This document shows positions 7,154 through 16,067 of a stretch of DNA of 64,000 bases, one piece after another. The stretch comes from Lentisalinibacter sp964427415 (GTDB taxonomy: Bacteria; Pseudomonadota; Gammaproteobacteria; Steroidobacterales; Woeseiaceae), in assembly GCA_964427415.1 (NCBI GenBank), contig CAYRUH010000003.1, positions 67,748 through 131,747 of the forward strand, given 5' to 3'. Within the stretch, counting starts at the first letter, position 1. Each line of letters opens with the position of its first letter. Both the position numbers and the translations under genes were made by a program. A model generated the notes under the pieces. That model worked only from the letters and a program-made list of their open reading frames with translations. It made no database searches and was not told the DNA's origin.

Positions 7154-8979
7154 CTGTCCGGCTCCCGGAGTTCCTGCAGCGAGGCCACCAACGTGCCGGG
7201 CCCGCCATGCACGCCGATGGCCGTACCAAGCTCGGTGACCCAGGATTGTTCCACCCGGTCGAGCCGGGCCTCCAGGCGGCGGCGCAACTCCTCCGCTTCG
7301 TCGCCGCACTGGGCGTGGGCGACGGCCAGGCGGTAGCGCCGGCCGGATGCCACGCGCCGGGCGACGTAACGGACGAACTTCGGCAGCCGGTTGGCGCGGC
7401 CGAAGATCACGCCGCCCGAGGTCACCTGGCCGTCAGGAGTCGTCCGCAGTACCGGGTTGAGATTCAGCCACTCCGCGACGACCTTGCGCGAGCCCGGCAC
7501 ACGACCGCCGCGCACCGCATAGCGCAGGTCTTTAACCAACCCGAAACTCCAGGTGTGGGCGACGGCCCACGCCGTTTCCGCCACCACCGCCGCGGCGTCC
7601 ATGTCGGCCCGGGCGCACTCGGCGGCATGCACGGCCACGAGGCCCTGACCGAGCGAGATGTTCAGGCTGTCGATGACGTGGATGCGCCCGTCGGCCTGCA
7701 CGCGCTCGGCGGCGGAGCGCGCCGCCTGCAGCGTGCCGCTCACCTTGCCGGTCAGGCTCACCGAGACCACGTCCGGGAAATGGCTGGCCAGGAACTGGTA
7801 CTGGCGCCGGAAGTCGCCAGGCGCCGGCTGTGAGGTGGTGGGGTGCACCGGGTTTCTCTTCAGCTCCTCGAAGAATTCGTCCGGGGTGATGCTGACCTTG
7901 TCCAGATAGCCCTGATCGCCAAAGCTGATCCGCATCGGCACGACGTGGATATCGAGGCGTTCCATCTCCTCCTCGGGGATGTCGGCCGCGCTGTCGGTGA
8001 TGACCGCCACCTGCACGCCGGCGCCGTGGGTGGCGTGCTGCTGGCGGTGCATGTCGTCGGCCTTCTCGCCGGAGACGGCGCCGTAACCGGCGGCGACGCG
8101 GAACACCTCCTCCGGCTCGTTAACGTGGATATGGATCTTGGCCTTGCGCCGGGTGCCGGCGAGGACCAGGCTCGCGCCCAGCGCCGAGAGCTGCTCCCTG
8201 AGCTTGCGCCGGTCGATTTTCTCGCCGGTCACCATGCATTCGGTACAGTAGCGGTAGTCGAGGTCGCTGTCTTCCCCGGCGGTGGCACTGAACTCGTCGA
8301 CGACGGAGACGAACTCCGCCTCGTCCAGGTCCACGATCTTGCCGTCGCGGACGTAGTCGAGCATACCCGCCACCATCTCCACGAAACCCTGGGCGCCGGC
8401 GTCGACGACGCCCGCCTTGCGCAGGGCATCCAGCTGGTGGGTGGTCTCCGCCAGCGCTTTGCGGGCGGCCTCCAGGCCGCTGCCGAGCAGGCTCGGGAAA
8501 TCGATTTTCGGCATGTGGCCGAGCTGCTCGCGCAGCCGGGAGGCGAACGCGGCGACCACGGACAGGATGGTGCCTTCGCGGGGATCGGACAGCGCGTCCC
8601 TGGCGTATTCGGAGCCCACCGTCACCGCCCGTGTGAAGGTCTCCGGCGTGATGCGGGGTACCTCGACGGCAGAGTCGCTCACTCCCTGGAAGAATTGCGC
8701 GAGTATCGCCCCGGAATTGCCCCGGGCGCCGTCCAGCATGGCGTCGGCCACGCGGATGAGTACCCGGTTGGCGGGCAACTCGTCGGCGCCCTGCAACGCG
8801 CCGCGCACAGCGGACAGCGTCAGCGCGAGGTTGGTGCCGGTGTCACCGTCCGCCACCGGGAACACGTTGATGCGGTTCAGCAGATCCTGATTCTCGAGCA
8901 CCCGGTGCACGCCGGCGCTGAGCGCGAGGCTCAGGTGCCGGCCGTCGAGATACTCCACCGTCTCGCCTGCTGCGCTCAT
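7150..8979 (-). CDS. DhaL (DAK2)-DegV fusion, fatty acid kinase-like (FakA+FakB in one chain)
   Basis: A 609-residue two-domain protein. Residues ~1-205 are a DhaL/DAK2 kinase domain: NVFPVADGDTGTNLALT supplies the metal-binding aspartates and ARGNSGAILAQFFQGV the glycine loop. After a linker domain, residues ~320-609 are a DegV domain: VITDSAADIP, HPTTSQPAPGDF and SLTGKVSGTLQAA, the lipid-binding motifs of FakB. In Firmicutes FakA (kinase) and FakB (fatty-acid carrier) are separate proteins that make acyl-phosphate from exogenous fatty acids. Here both halves are one protein, so the carrier is permanently tethered. The middle segment contains CTECMVTGEKIDRRKLREQL, as in FakA. It overlaps the downstream PLP gene by four bases. 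Fusion is certain; the activity is inferred from the parts. Confidence 0.86.
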   Translation of the reverse strand: MSAAGETVEYLDGRHLSLALSAGVHRVLENQDLLNRINVFPVADGDTGTNLALTLSAVRGALQGADELPANRVLIRVADAMLDGARGNSGAILAQFFQGVSDSAVEVPRITPETFTRAVTVGSEYARDALSDPREGTILSVVAAFASRLREQLGHMPKIDFPSLLGSGLEAARKALAETTHQLDALRKAGVVDAGAQGFVEMVAGMLDYVRDGKIVDLDEAEFVSVVDEFSATAGEDSDLDYRYCTECMVTGEKIDRRKLREQLSALGASLVLAGTRRKAKIHIHVNEPEEVFRVAAGYGAVSGEKADDMHRQQHATHGAGVQVAVITDSAADIPEEEMERLDIHVVPMRISFGDQGYLDKVSITPDEFFEELKRNPVHPTTSQPAPGDFRRQYQFLASHFPDVVSVSLTGKVSGTLQAARSAAERVQADGRIHVIDSLNISLGQGLVAVHAAECARADMDAAAVVAETAWAVAHTWSFGLVKDLRYAVRGGRVPGSRKVVAEWLNLNPVLRTTPDGQVTSGGVIFGRANRLPKFVRYVARRVASGRRYRLAVAHAQCGDEAEELRRRLEARLDRVEQSWVTELGTAIGVHGGPGTLVASLQELREPDS

Positions 8980-8997
8980 TCCCCGCCCCGACCCTGG

Positions 8998-9798
8998 CTA
9001 TTCGCGCGGCAGCAGGAAACGGCGACCGTTGTGCTCCAGCACGACGCCGCTCTGGATGATGGAGGCCACGCGCGGCCCTTCGGCGAGATCGTCGCCCTCC
9101 CGGTACTTCATCGTGTTCACGTAGACGAAGCGGCCCCGGGCCTGCTCGCTCCAGACGTGGATGTCCAGATGCAGGTCGGGCAGGCCCGTATCGCCCCGCA
9201 CCCTGAGTTGGTCCAGGGTGGGCAGGGCCAGCGCCTCTTCTTCGCCGCTCGCCCCGGCTCCGGCGCGCGACGTTGCTGCGGCCGCCTGCGGCGGTTGTGT
9301 GGCGACCCGGTCGGTCGCCGCCGGTCCGGGACCGGCGGACGGACTATTGGCGGATGGACTATCGTCGCTATCATAGCTCTCGGCGGATGGAGTTCTGAGG
9401 GAAGCATTGCCGGTCGGCGTAGTCGCCGGGCTGCCGGCGGCCTCGTCGCCGGCAGCAGTCCGGTTGCCCGGTGACACGGCGCCCGGTCTCTCGCTGCGCG
9501 CCCGGTCGACCAGCGCGGCAAGATCGGGCGCCACTCTCTCCGGCACGGTAGCGGGCCGCGTCTGCGCGGGCTCAGCGGCCGGTGTGTCCGTGGCCGCATC
9601 GGCGGCGGGCTGGGCCGCCGGCCGCAGCAGCACGGCCAGCAGCACGATCACGTTCACGGCGAGAAGCCCCAGCAGCCACCAGATCCAGGTCGGTGCGCCG
9701 GGGGCCTCGCGCGCCACCGGCACGTCGGCCACGCCGAGTCCGCGCTGGCCCTGGCGCTCGTTCTCGGACTTCTTCAGTGCGTCGAGTATGAAGGACAT
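8998..9798 (-). CDS. gspB: general secretion pathway protein GspB
   Basis: A 266-residue bitopic inner-membrane protein. The N terminus MSFILDALKKSENERQ is diagnostic of GspB/ExeB. One transmembrane helix follows (about residues 38-57). A long Pro/Ala/Ser-rich periplasmic linker precedes the conserved C-terminal domain (LPTLDQLRVRG, PDLHLDIHVWS, YREGDDL, GVVLEHNGRRFLLPRE). GspB works with GspA in inserting the GspD secretin through peptidoglycan in type II secretion. It is 16 bases after gspA. The linker contains a 15-base repeat (coding S-P-S-A-N-S-P-S-A). The T2SS core genes are not in the window. Confidence 0.92.
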   Translation of the reverse strand: MSFILDALKKSENERQGQRGLGVADVPVAREAPGAPTWIWWLLGLLAVNVIVLLAVLLRPAAQPAADAATDTPAAEPAQTRPATVPERVAPDLAALVDRARSERPGAVSPGNRTAAGDEAAGSPATTPTGNASLRTPSAESYDSDDSPSANSPSAGPGPAATDRVATQPPQAAAATSRAGAGASGEEEALALPTLDQLRVRGDTGLPDLHLDIHVWSEQARGRFVYVNTMKYREGDDLAEGPRVASIIQSGVVLEHNGRRFLLPRE

Positions 9799-9814
9799 GG
9801 CATCCGCCGCCGCG

Positions 9815-11563
9815 TCATCCGCTGACAGTGAGGCGCGGCGTCTGCGCCAGGCCCAGGTCGGAGTTGATCAGGATCTGGGTTTGCTGGCCGGCGATGCCGT
9901 CCACCTGCAGGTGCTGGCTGCGCTGGTACTCCCGCAGGCGCTGCTCGAGATCCCGGTCGAAATAGTCGGAATCCCCGTCCCCGAAGGCCCGCCCCTGGAT
10001 CTCGCTCAGGCTGTGCCGCAGCCAGCGCACGCCGTCGCCGCGCATGCCGTACTGATAGGCGACGACGTCGCCGAAAGGCGGCCGCCACAGCAGCACGAAA
10101 TCGCCGTACCAGTAGCTGCCGAGCTCGGACAGTGGCAGTTCGTAGCGCTGTCCGCCGAGCAGGATCACGCCGGTCTCGCCGTTCAGGGACGCCAGCACCA
10201 CGCGGTGATCGGTCGCATCCTCGTCGGTGAGCGTCAGGATGGCCGGGCGGTCGAACTGGCGCAGCGTATTCCACGTGCCGCGCTGGAAGAGGCACTGCAG
10301 CCCCTGGCGCTCGGCCTGATCGCAGGCGGCGCCGGCCTCCGGATCGTAGCCGGCCGTCCAGATGTCGAACAGGGTCGCGAAGGCCCGGACGTTGTCCGTG
10401 ACTTCGGTATCGTCGCGCAGGATCGCAGCCAGCGTGGGAGCGGGATCGTTGCCGACTCCGGCCCCTGCAATGGCATCCGGACCGGGTTCGTCGCCGGCCG
10501 TCCGGTTGTCCGGTGGCGGTTGCGCAGCCGGCGGCGGACGCGACCGGGACGACGCCTGCGCCGCCGCGATCGGCGACGGCGCAGCGCCCGCCGGTCCGGC
10601 GGCGGCGCCGGGCGGCCCGATCATACGAACGACCGGGCGGGCCGGCGTCTGGTCGTCCGTCGGTGCCAGGTAATACCAGGCGCTGAAGGCCAGGGTGGCG
10701 AGTGCGGCGGTGCCCGCGAGCGGCAGCAGCCATCGCTGCCAGAACGGGTTCTCACGCTGGCCCGAGATCTCCGCCGCGGCCCGCCGGACCAGGGCCTGGT
10801 CCACCTGCCGGCGCTCGCGGCTGTAGGCGCCGAGCAGCGAGCGGTCGCAGATCACGTTAACCAGCCGCGGCACCCCGCCGGAGAGCCGGTATACCTCCCG
10901 CTTGGCCGCCGGGGTGAACAGGTCGGTGACGGCGCCGGCCACCTTCAGGCGGTGCTCGATGTAGCGCATGGTCTCGTTCCGGTCCAGCGGCTCCAGGTGA
11001 TAACGGGCGGTGATGCGCTGGGCGAGCTGGCGCAGATTGTTGCGCGCCAGCAATTCGCGCAGCTCCGGCTGGCCGATGAGGATGATCTGCAGCAGCTTCT
11101 GCCGGGTCGTCTCCAGGTTGGTGAGCAGCCTGACCTGTTCCAGCACCTCTGCCGCCAGGTTCTGGGCCTCGTCCACCACCAGGATGGTGCGGCGGTCCTC
11201 GGCGTGGGCGGCGAGCAGGTGTTCGTTCAGCGCGTCCACCAGCGCGCGCAGGCTGTCCCGTTCTTCCGGCTGCGCTATGCCGAGCTCCCGGCAGATGGCC
11301 ACCAGAAACTCCTGCGCGGTGAGCTGGGGGTTGAGGATCACGGCCACCTCGGTGCGCTTCGGCAGCTTCTGCAGCAGGCTGCGTACGAGTGTTGTCTTGC
11401 CCGTACCCACCTCGCCGGTGAGCTGGATGAAGCCGTCGCTCTCGGTGACGCCATAAACCAAGTGAGCAAGCGCCTCCGAGTGACGCTCACTCATGAACAG
11501 ATAACGCGGGTCGGGCGTTATCGTGAACGGCTTTTCCGTGAGTCCGAAGAAGCTCGTATACAT
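9815..11563 (-). CDS. gspA: GspA/ExeA AAA ATPase with periplasmic peptidoglycan-binding domain
   Basis: A 582-residue protein. Residues 1-270 are an ExeA AAA ATPase: N-terminal FFGLTEKPFTITPDPRYLF, Walker A GEVGTGKTT (50-58), Walker B TILVVDEAQNL, sensor region GQPELRELL and SGGVPRLVNVICD. A transmembrane helix lies near 279-298. After a proline/alanine-rich linker the periplasmic part holds a C39-peptidase-like fold (cysteines in the ACDQAERQGLQCLF segment) and a C-terminal peptidoglycan-binding repeat (QRLREYQRSQHLQVDGIAG). It helps place the secretin of the type II secretion system. Co-directional and close to gspB. This supports a working T2SS, which matters for the GlyGly-CTERM protease at 42960. 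Confidence 0.93.
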   Translation of the reverse strand: MYTSFFGLTEKPFTITPDPRYLFMSERHSEALAHLVYGVTESDGFIQLTGEVGTGKTTLVRSLLQKLPKRTEVAVILNPQLTAQEFLVAICRELGIAQPEERDSLRALVDALNEHLLAAHAEDRRTILVVDEAQNLAAEVLEQVRLLTNLETTRQKLLQIILIGQPELRELLARNNLRQLAQRITARYHLEPLDRNETMRYIEHRLKVAGAVTDLFTPAAKREVYRLSGGVPRLVNVICDRSLLGAYSRERRQVDQALVRRAAAEISGQRENPFWQRWLLPLAGTAALATLAFSAWYYLAPTDDQTPARPVVRMIGPPGAAAGPAGAAPSPIAAAQASSRSRPPPAAQPPPDNRTAGDEPGPDAIAGAGVGNDPAPTLAAILRDDTEVTDNVRAFATLFDIWTAGYDPEAGAACDQAERQGLQCLFQRGTWNTLRQFDRPAILTLTDEDATDHRVVLASLNGETGVILLGGQRYELPLSELGSYWYGDFVLLWRPPFGDVVAYQYGMRGDGVRWLRHSLSEIQGRAFGDGDSDYFDRDLEQRLREYQRSQHLQVDGIAGQQTQILINSDLGLAQTPRLTVSG

Positions 11564-11642
11564 GGTTCTGCCATATCAGGTCCGGCCCGCCATTCTAACC
11601 CAAGCATTGCTGCCTACCTGCCATCAGCCACAGGGGTCGCGA

Positions 11643-12824
11643 TCAGTCCCGGCCCATGCTGCGGGCCCGGCTCAGCGCGGCGCTGCCGAAGCGCTCGCGG
11701 ATCCGGTCCACGGTCTGGTCCAGGCCGCTGCCCGCGCCGTCGCTTGCGGCGTCGAACAGGTCGAGCTGCTCGGCGGCCGTCAGTTCCGCGCCGCCCACGC
11801 CGAGCAGTCTTATGCTGCGGCCCGGATACTCGTCCCGCCAGACCGCGAGCAGGTCCCGGGCGGTCTCGAACAGGGACCGGGTAGCGTTGCCCGGAGGCTG
11901 CAGCCGGGTCTGGCGAGTATAGGTGGAGAAGTCCGCGGCGCGGATCTTCACCTGCACCGTGCCAGCGACCAGCCGCTTCGCCCTGAGACGCGCGCCGGTG
12001 CGCTCGGCGAGCCCCAGCAGCCGGCGCTCCTGCTCCTCGACGGACGCCAGATCCTCGTCGAAGGTCTGCTCGGCGCTGATGGACTTCTCCGGACGGTGCA
12101 CGAGCACCGGCCGGTCGTCGATGCCGGCGGCCCGCTCCTGCGTCCGCCCGGTATAGCGTCCGAATACGGGCCGCAGCGTTTGCGCGGCGGCCGTGCGCAG
12201 ATCGGCGATATTGCGCACGCCGACGGCGTGCAGCCGCGCCAGCGTCCGGCAGCCGATGCCCGGCAGGGTCTCCACCGGCAGGGGGTCCAGCGTGTCGCGC
12301 AGGTTCTCGGGCGTCACCAGCACGAGTCCGTCCGGCTTGTCGAGATCCGAGGCAATCTTCGCCACCAGCTTGTTCGGCGCGATGCCCACCGAGGCGCACA
12401 GCGCCGTCTCGGCGCGGATGTCGTCCTTCAGGCCGCGGGCGATCTCCATGACGCTGCCGAAGAGCGTCAGGCTGCCGGTGACGTCGAGGAAGGCCTCGTC
12501 CAGGGACAGCCCCTCCACCACCGGCGTATAGCGGCGGAAGATGCCGAAGATCTGCCGGGACACGGTCTGGTAGTGAGCCATGCGGCCCTGCACGCAGATT
12601 GCCTCCGGGCAGCGCCGCAGGGCCTCCCGCGTGGGCATGGCGGAACGAATGCCGTAGCGCCGCGCCTCGTAACTCGCCGCCGCCACCACGCCCCGTGCCG
12701 AGTTGCCGCCGACGATGACCGGCCGGCCGCGGAACTCGGGCCGGTCGCGCTGCTCGACGGAGGCATAGAAGGCGTCCATGTCGACGTGCAGGATCCAGCG
12801 CTGGCGCTCGCCTTGTTGCTTCAT
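11643..12824 (-). CDS. dinB: DNA polymerase IV (Y-family translesion polymerase)
   Basis: A 393-residue Y-family polymerase, slightly longer than E. coli DinB. Catalytic motifs are intact: HVDMDAFYASVEQR holds the first metal-binding aspartate, and LSLDEAFLDVTGS the SLDE aspartate/glutamate. ETLPGIGCRTLARLHAVGV is the helix-hairpin-helix of the thumb. The C terminus lacks an obvious beta-clamp-binding QLxLF at the very end; instead EQLDLFDAASDG lies near residue 365, which fits the clamp motif with a short tail. It sits directly left of the inverted-repeat element at 12831. No LexA box is evident in the short upstream region. Confidence 0.93.
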   Translation of the reverse strand: MKQQGERQRWILHVDMDAFYASVEQRDRPEFRGRPVIVGGNSARGVVAAASYEARRYGIRSAMPTREALRRCPEAICVQGRMAHYQTVSRQIFGIFRRYTPVVEGLSLDEAFLDVTGSLTLFGSVMEIARGLKDDIRAETALCASVGIAPNKLVAKIASDLDKPDGLVLVTPENLRDTLDPLPVETLPGIGCRTLARLHAVGVRNIADLRTAAAQTLRPVFGRYTGRTQERAAGIDDRPVLVHRPEKSISAEQTFDEDLASVEEQERRLLGLAERTGARLRAKRLVAGTVQVKIRAADFSTYTRQTRLQPPGNATRSLFETARDLLAVWRDEYPGRSIRLLGVGGAELTAAEQLDLFDAASDGAGSGLDQTVDRIRERFGSAALSRARSMGRD

Positions 12825-12830
12825 GAGGCC

Positions 12831-12977
12831 CTAGGTGTCCCTTCGGGAGCTTGCAGGCGCTTTGCTAGCGGCGTTGCGCTGGCTCGATTTGGAACCACCA
12901 AACCTTCTCCAGCGGGCCTTGCCAGCAAAGCGCCTGCAAGCTCAGAAGGGTAACGAATTACCCGCACGGGACACTAG
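12831..12977. repeat. MITE-like element with nested inverted repeats
   Basis: This 147-base gene-free segment fills the space between dinB and ispA. Its outer ends are inverted copies: CTAGGTGTCCC (12831-12841) and GGGACACTAG (12968-12977), one bulged base. Inside lie longer arms, GAGCTTGCAGGCGCTTTGC at 12847-12865 and GCAAAGCGCCTGCAAGCTC at 12925-12943, a perfect 19-base match that extends two or three further bases with one mismatch. The core between them also partly pairs. No coding frame is evident. Terminal plus internal symmetry suggests a miniature transposable element or a transcribed long hairpin; I cannot tell which. No target-site duplication was established. Confidence 0.7.
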
Positions 12978-12990
12978 CGGTGCAGCGCAC

Positions 12991-13881
12991 TCAGCTGCCG
13001 CGATGAATGATGAAGTCGGCGAGCCAGCGCAGCGGCTCGGCCGCCGCACCGAAGCGGTCGAGCGCCGCCGTTCCGGACGCATAGAGTTCGTCGCAGCGGC
13101 ATTTCGCCTCGTCGAGGCCGAACAGGCCAGGCCAGGTGGCCTTGTGGTGGCTGGCGTCGGCTCCGGCCGTCTTGCCGATGACTGCGGTCTCGCCCTCCAC
13201 GTCCAGGATGTCGTCGCGGATCTGGAAGGCGAGTCCCAGGCACTCGGCAAACGTGGTCAGCGCGTCGCGGGCCTGGTCGCTCGCCTCGGCCGCCAGCAGC
13301 GGCGGGGTCAGGATGGAGGCCGCTATCAGCCGGCCGGTTTTCAGCCGGTACATGTGCTCGAGCGTGTCCCGGTCCAGCCGCCGGCCCTCGGACTCGAGGT
13401 CGATCGCCTGGCCGCCGGTCATGCCCAGCGACCCGCAGGCCCGGGTGAACAGCTCGATTACGGCCAGCTGGGCCGTCGGGCCCGCGGGCGGCACCGGTGC
13501 CTCGGCCAGCACCTGGAACGCCAGGGGCTGCAGTGCGTCGGCCGCGAGGATGGCGGTGGCTTCGTCGTAGCGCCGGTGGACGGTGGGCTTGCCCCGGCGC
13601 AGATCGTCGTCGTCCATGGCGGGCAGGTCGTCGTGGACCAGCGAGAACGCGTGCAGGAACTCGATGGCCATGGCCGGCGGGTCCAGGTGGCGGACGTCGA
13701 CGCCCAGCACCTCGCCGCCGGCATAGACGAGCAGCGGCCGGATACGCTTGCCGCCGTTCAGCGTGGCGTAGCGCATGGCCTCGTGCAGGCGCAATGGCAG
13801 CCGGTCTGCCGCGGGCAGGGTACGGTCCATGGCGGCGTCCACCCGGGCCGTGTAGCTGTCGATGCGGTCGGCGAAAGACAT
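12991..13881 (-). CDS. ispA: polyprenyl synthetase, farnesyl/geranyl(geranyl) diphosphate synthase
   Basis: A 296-residue trans-prenyltransferase, the length of E. coli IspA. The first aspartate-rich motif is DDLPAMDDDDLRRG with the FSLVH preceding helix, the second is FQIRDDILDVEGE, and NGGKRIRPLLVYA binds the homoallylic pyrophosphate. It condenses IPP with DMAPP and GPP to FPP. Start chosen at the ATG of MSFADRIDSY; a further open frame to 13950 lacks family similarity. It diverges from mvaD across 182 bases, placing an isoprenoid chain-elongation enzyme beside the mevalonate genes that supply its substrates. No XseB-like gene precedes it, unlike the usual proteobacterial MEP context. Confidence 0.9.
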   Translation of the reverse strand: MSFADRIDSYTARVDAAMDRTLPAADRLPLRLHEAMRYATLNGGKRIRPLLVYAGGEVLGVDVRHLDPPAMAIEFLHAFSLVHDDLPAMDDDDLRRGKPTVHRRYDEATAILAADALQPLAFQVLAEAPVPPAGPTAQLAVIELFTRACGSLGMTGGQAIDLESEGRRLDRDTLEHMYRLKTGRLIAASILTPPLLAAEASDQARDALTTFAECLGLAFQIRDDILDVEGETAVIGKTAGADASHHKATWPGLFGLDEAKCRCDELYASGTAALDRFGAAAEPLRWLADFIIHRGS

Positions 13882-14063
13882 GGTTCTCGGTTGCTCCCGA
13901 TGGTGACGTTCCGGTACGAACTGGCATTTCGCGTCGGCGGAAGCGTACACCGAATCCGGCGCCGATGCCTCGGCGCCCCGGGGCCTTCGCCGCGCCGGTT
14001 CGCGCTGTCGGCCGCCGGCCGGGCATGGGATAATCGCGGCAGTTTCCCTGACGGTCTTCCTCC

Positions 14064-15041
14064 ATGCGGGCCACCGCCGTAGCGCACCCCAACATCGCCC
14101 TGGTGAAATACTGGGGCAAGCAGGACAGCCGGCGCAATCTGCCCGCGGTCGGCTCCCTGTCGATCACGCTGGACGGTCTGCAAACCCGCACCCGGGTGGC
14201 CTTCGAGAGCGGCCTGGACGCCGACGAGGTCGTGCTCGACGGCGAGAGCGGCGGCTCGGCCGGCGAGCGCGTGGCTGCCTGCCTCGACCGCTTTCGGGAG
14301 CGCACGGGCGTCCGTCGTTTCGCCCGCGTGCAGAGCGAGAGCAACTTCCCTGTCGCCGCCGGCCTGGCCTCGTCGGCTTCCGGTTTCGCCGCCCTGGTGG
14401 CCGCCGCCGATGCCGCCGCAGGGGTCGGCCTCGACAGGGCGGCCCTGGCCCGGCTGGCGGGTGCCGCCTCCGGTTCTGCGGCCCGCTCGCTGTATGGCGG
14501 CTTCGTGCGGCTGGATCGGCCGCGGGCCGGCGAGGCGGACATCTCTCTGACGCCGCTGGCCGGCCCCGGCGACTGGCCACTGCAGGTAGTTATCGCGGTG
14601 ACCGATCCGGGGCCGAAGCCGGTGGGCTCCACGGCCGCAATGCTGGCCAGTGAAGGCACCTCGCCGTACTACGGCACGTGGGTGGCGGCCCAGGAGGAGG
14701 ACCTGGACGAGGCGGCCGCCGCCGTCGCCGGACACGATTTCGAGCGCCTCGCCGCGGTATCCGAATACAGCTGCCTGAAGATGCACGCGCTCACGCTCTC
14801 GTCCCGGCCGGGCATCTTCTACTGGAAGCCGGCCACACTGGCCTGCCTGCACGCGCTGCGCGAGCTGCGTGCGGCCGGTCACGGCACGTTCTTCACCGTG
14901 GACGCGGGGCCGCAGGTGAAGGCGGTTTGCCTGCCGGAGGCGGCCGAACCGGTCGCGGAGGCGCTGGCTGCGGTGCCCGGTGTCACCGGCCTCCTGCGAG
15001 CCGGGCTCGGCGGGGCGCCGGAGATTGCGGAGTCCGTGTGA
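14064..15041 (+). CDS. mvaD: diphosphomevalonate decarboxylase
   Basis: A 325-residue GHMP-family enzyme that converts mevalonate 5-diphosphate to IPP with ATP. HPNIALVKYWGKQD (8-21) is the diagnostic N-terminal motif, FPVAAGLASSASGFAALVAA (95-114) is the ATP loop, and FFTVDAGPQVKAVC holds the catalytic Asp280. It opens the rightward mevalonate operon. A -10-like GATAAT lies at 14029-14034, but no good -35 or ribosome site is visible. Its stop overlaps the next start as GTGA, so it is coupled to phosphomevalonate kinase. The length is typical of bacterial enzymes. Confidence 0.94.
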   Translation: MRATAVAHPNIALVKYWGKQDSRRNLPAVGSLSITLDGLQTRTRVAFESGLDADEVVLDGESGGSAGERVAACLDRFRERTGVRRFARVQSESNFPVAAGLASSASGFAALVAAADAAAGVGLDRAALARLAGAASGSAARSLYGGFVRLDRPRAGEADISLTPLAGPGDWPLQVVIAVTDPGPKPVGSTAAMLASEGTSPYYGTWVAAQEEDLDEAAAAVAGHDFERLAAVSEYSCLKMHALTLSSRPGIFYWKPATLACLHALRELRAAGHGTFFTVDAGPQVKAVCLPEAAEPVAEALAAVPGVTGLLRAGLGGAPEIAESV

Positions 15042-16051
15042 GCGGCGCCGGGGCCCCGGGCAAGCTGGTCATCAGCGGCGAGTACGCGGTGCTCGACGGC
15101 GCGCCCGCTATCGTGATGGCCGTCGATCGTCGGGCGCTGGTGACCGTCGAGCCGGCGACGTCCTGCCGGGTGCAGGCGCGCGGTCCGGAGATCTCGCCGG
15201 CGGCATTCACCCTCGCCGACGACGGAACGCTGGGCTGGCAAACCGAGCAGGCGGACGACGACTACCGCCTGCTCGGCGCGGTCATGGCGACGCTGGCGCA
15301 GGACGGGCCCCTGCCCACCGACCGGCCGTTCGATCTGCGGCTCGACACCTCAGCTTTCTACGGCGGCGCCGACAAGCTTGGCCTCGGCTCCAGCGCCGCG
15401 CTGACCGTCGCCTTGACCGCCGCGCTGTGCCGGCACTTCGGCAGAACGTTCGGCGAAGCCCTGGCCTATGAGGCCCACCGGCGGCTGCAGGGCGGCGAGG
15501 GCAGCGGGCTGGACATCGCGGCGTCCATCGCCGGCGGACTGATCCGTTTCATCGTCGGCGATGTCGTCGGCAATACGCCTTCGGTGCAGCGGCTGCGCTG
15601 GCCCGACGGGCTGGAGGCGCTGTTGGTCTGGACCGGGCGTTCGGCCCGCACCACGCCGCGTGTGCGCCGCTACCGGGAATGGCGCCGCTCGGCCGCGGCC
15701 GTCGCGCCCGCCCGGCGCCTGATCCGGAGCGCGGTGGAAGCGGCCGACGCCTGGCAGAGCGGTGAGACGCAGACCGTGCTCGCGGCCACCGCTGCCTACG
15801 CGCGAATGCTCACCGGCCTCGGCGAGGCGGCCGGCCTCGACATCAGCGGCGGCGGTCATACGGATCTCGCCCGGCTGGCTGATGCGGCCGGCGTTGTGTA
15901 TAAACCGAGTGGCGCGGGCGGCGGCGACCTCGGTCTGGCACTCGCCGGCGACCGACGGCGACTGCAGTCGTTCCGGGCGGCGGCGGAGCGTGCCGGTTTC
16001 CGCCCGCTCGTACTCCGCGCGGACGACGTCGGCCTCGCCACGCTAGAATGA
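15038..16051 (+). CDS. mvaK2: phosphomevalonate kinase
   Basis: A 337-residue GHMP kinase phosphorylating mevalonate 5-phosphate. The GTG at 15038 overlaps the mvaD stop as GTGA, and gives the expected N terminus APGKLVISGEYAVLDG (motif 1, residues 6-21). Motif 2 is KLGLGSSAALTVALTAAL (about 112-129), and motif 3 is KPSGAGGGDLGLAL (about 289-302). An open frame continues upstream to 14678, but only in the mvaD shadow. Position inside the operon between the decarboxylase and the HMGR-kinase fusion, and motif 1 SGEYAVL rather than LGEHAVVYG, distinguish it from mevalonate kinase. Confidence 0.9.
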   Translation: MSGAGAPGKLVISGEYAVLDGAPAIVMAVDRRALVTVEPATSCRVQARGPEISPAAFTLADDGTLGWQTEQADDDYRLLGAVMATLAQDGPLPTDRPFDLRLDTSAFYGGADKLGLGSSAALTVALTAALCRHFGRTFGEALAYEAHRRLQGGEGSGLDIAASIAGGLIRFIVGDVVGNTPSVQRLRWPDGLEALLVWTGRSARTTPRVRRYREWRRSAAAVAPARRLIRSAVEAADAWQSGETQTVLAATAAYARMLTGLGEAAGLDISGGGHTDLARLADAAGVVYKPSGAGGGDLGLALAGDRRRLQSFRAAAERAGFRPLVLRADDVGLATLE

Positions 16052-16067
16052 CCGCCCCGGACATCCC

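Noticed and set aside
5981..7309. Longer start for the PLP enzyme at 7309
   Set aside because: The extra 52 residues lie within the DhaL-DegV gene and have no family similarity; TTG at 7153 overlaps the stop and has a ribosome site.
9407..11884. Open frame of ~825 codons on the plus strand opposite gspA/gspB
   Set aside because: Antisense to well-recognised GspA and GspB; no domain seen.
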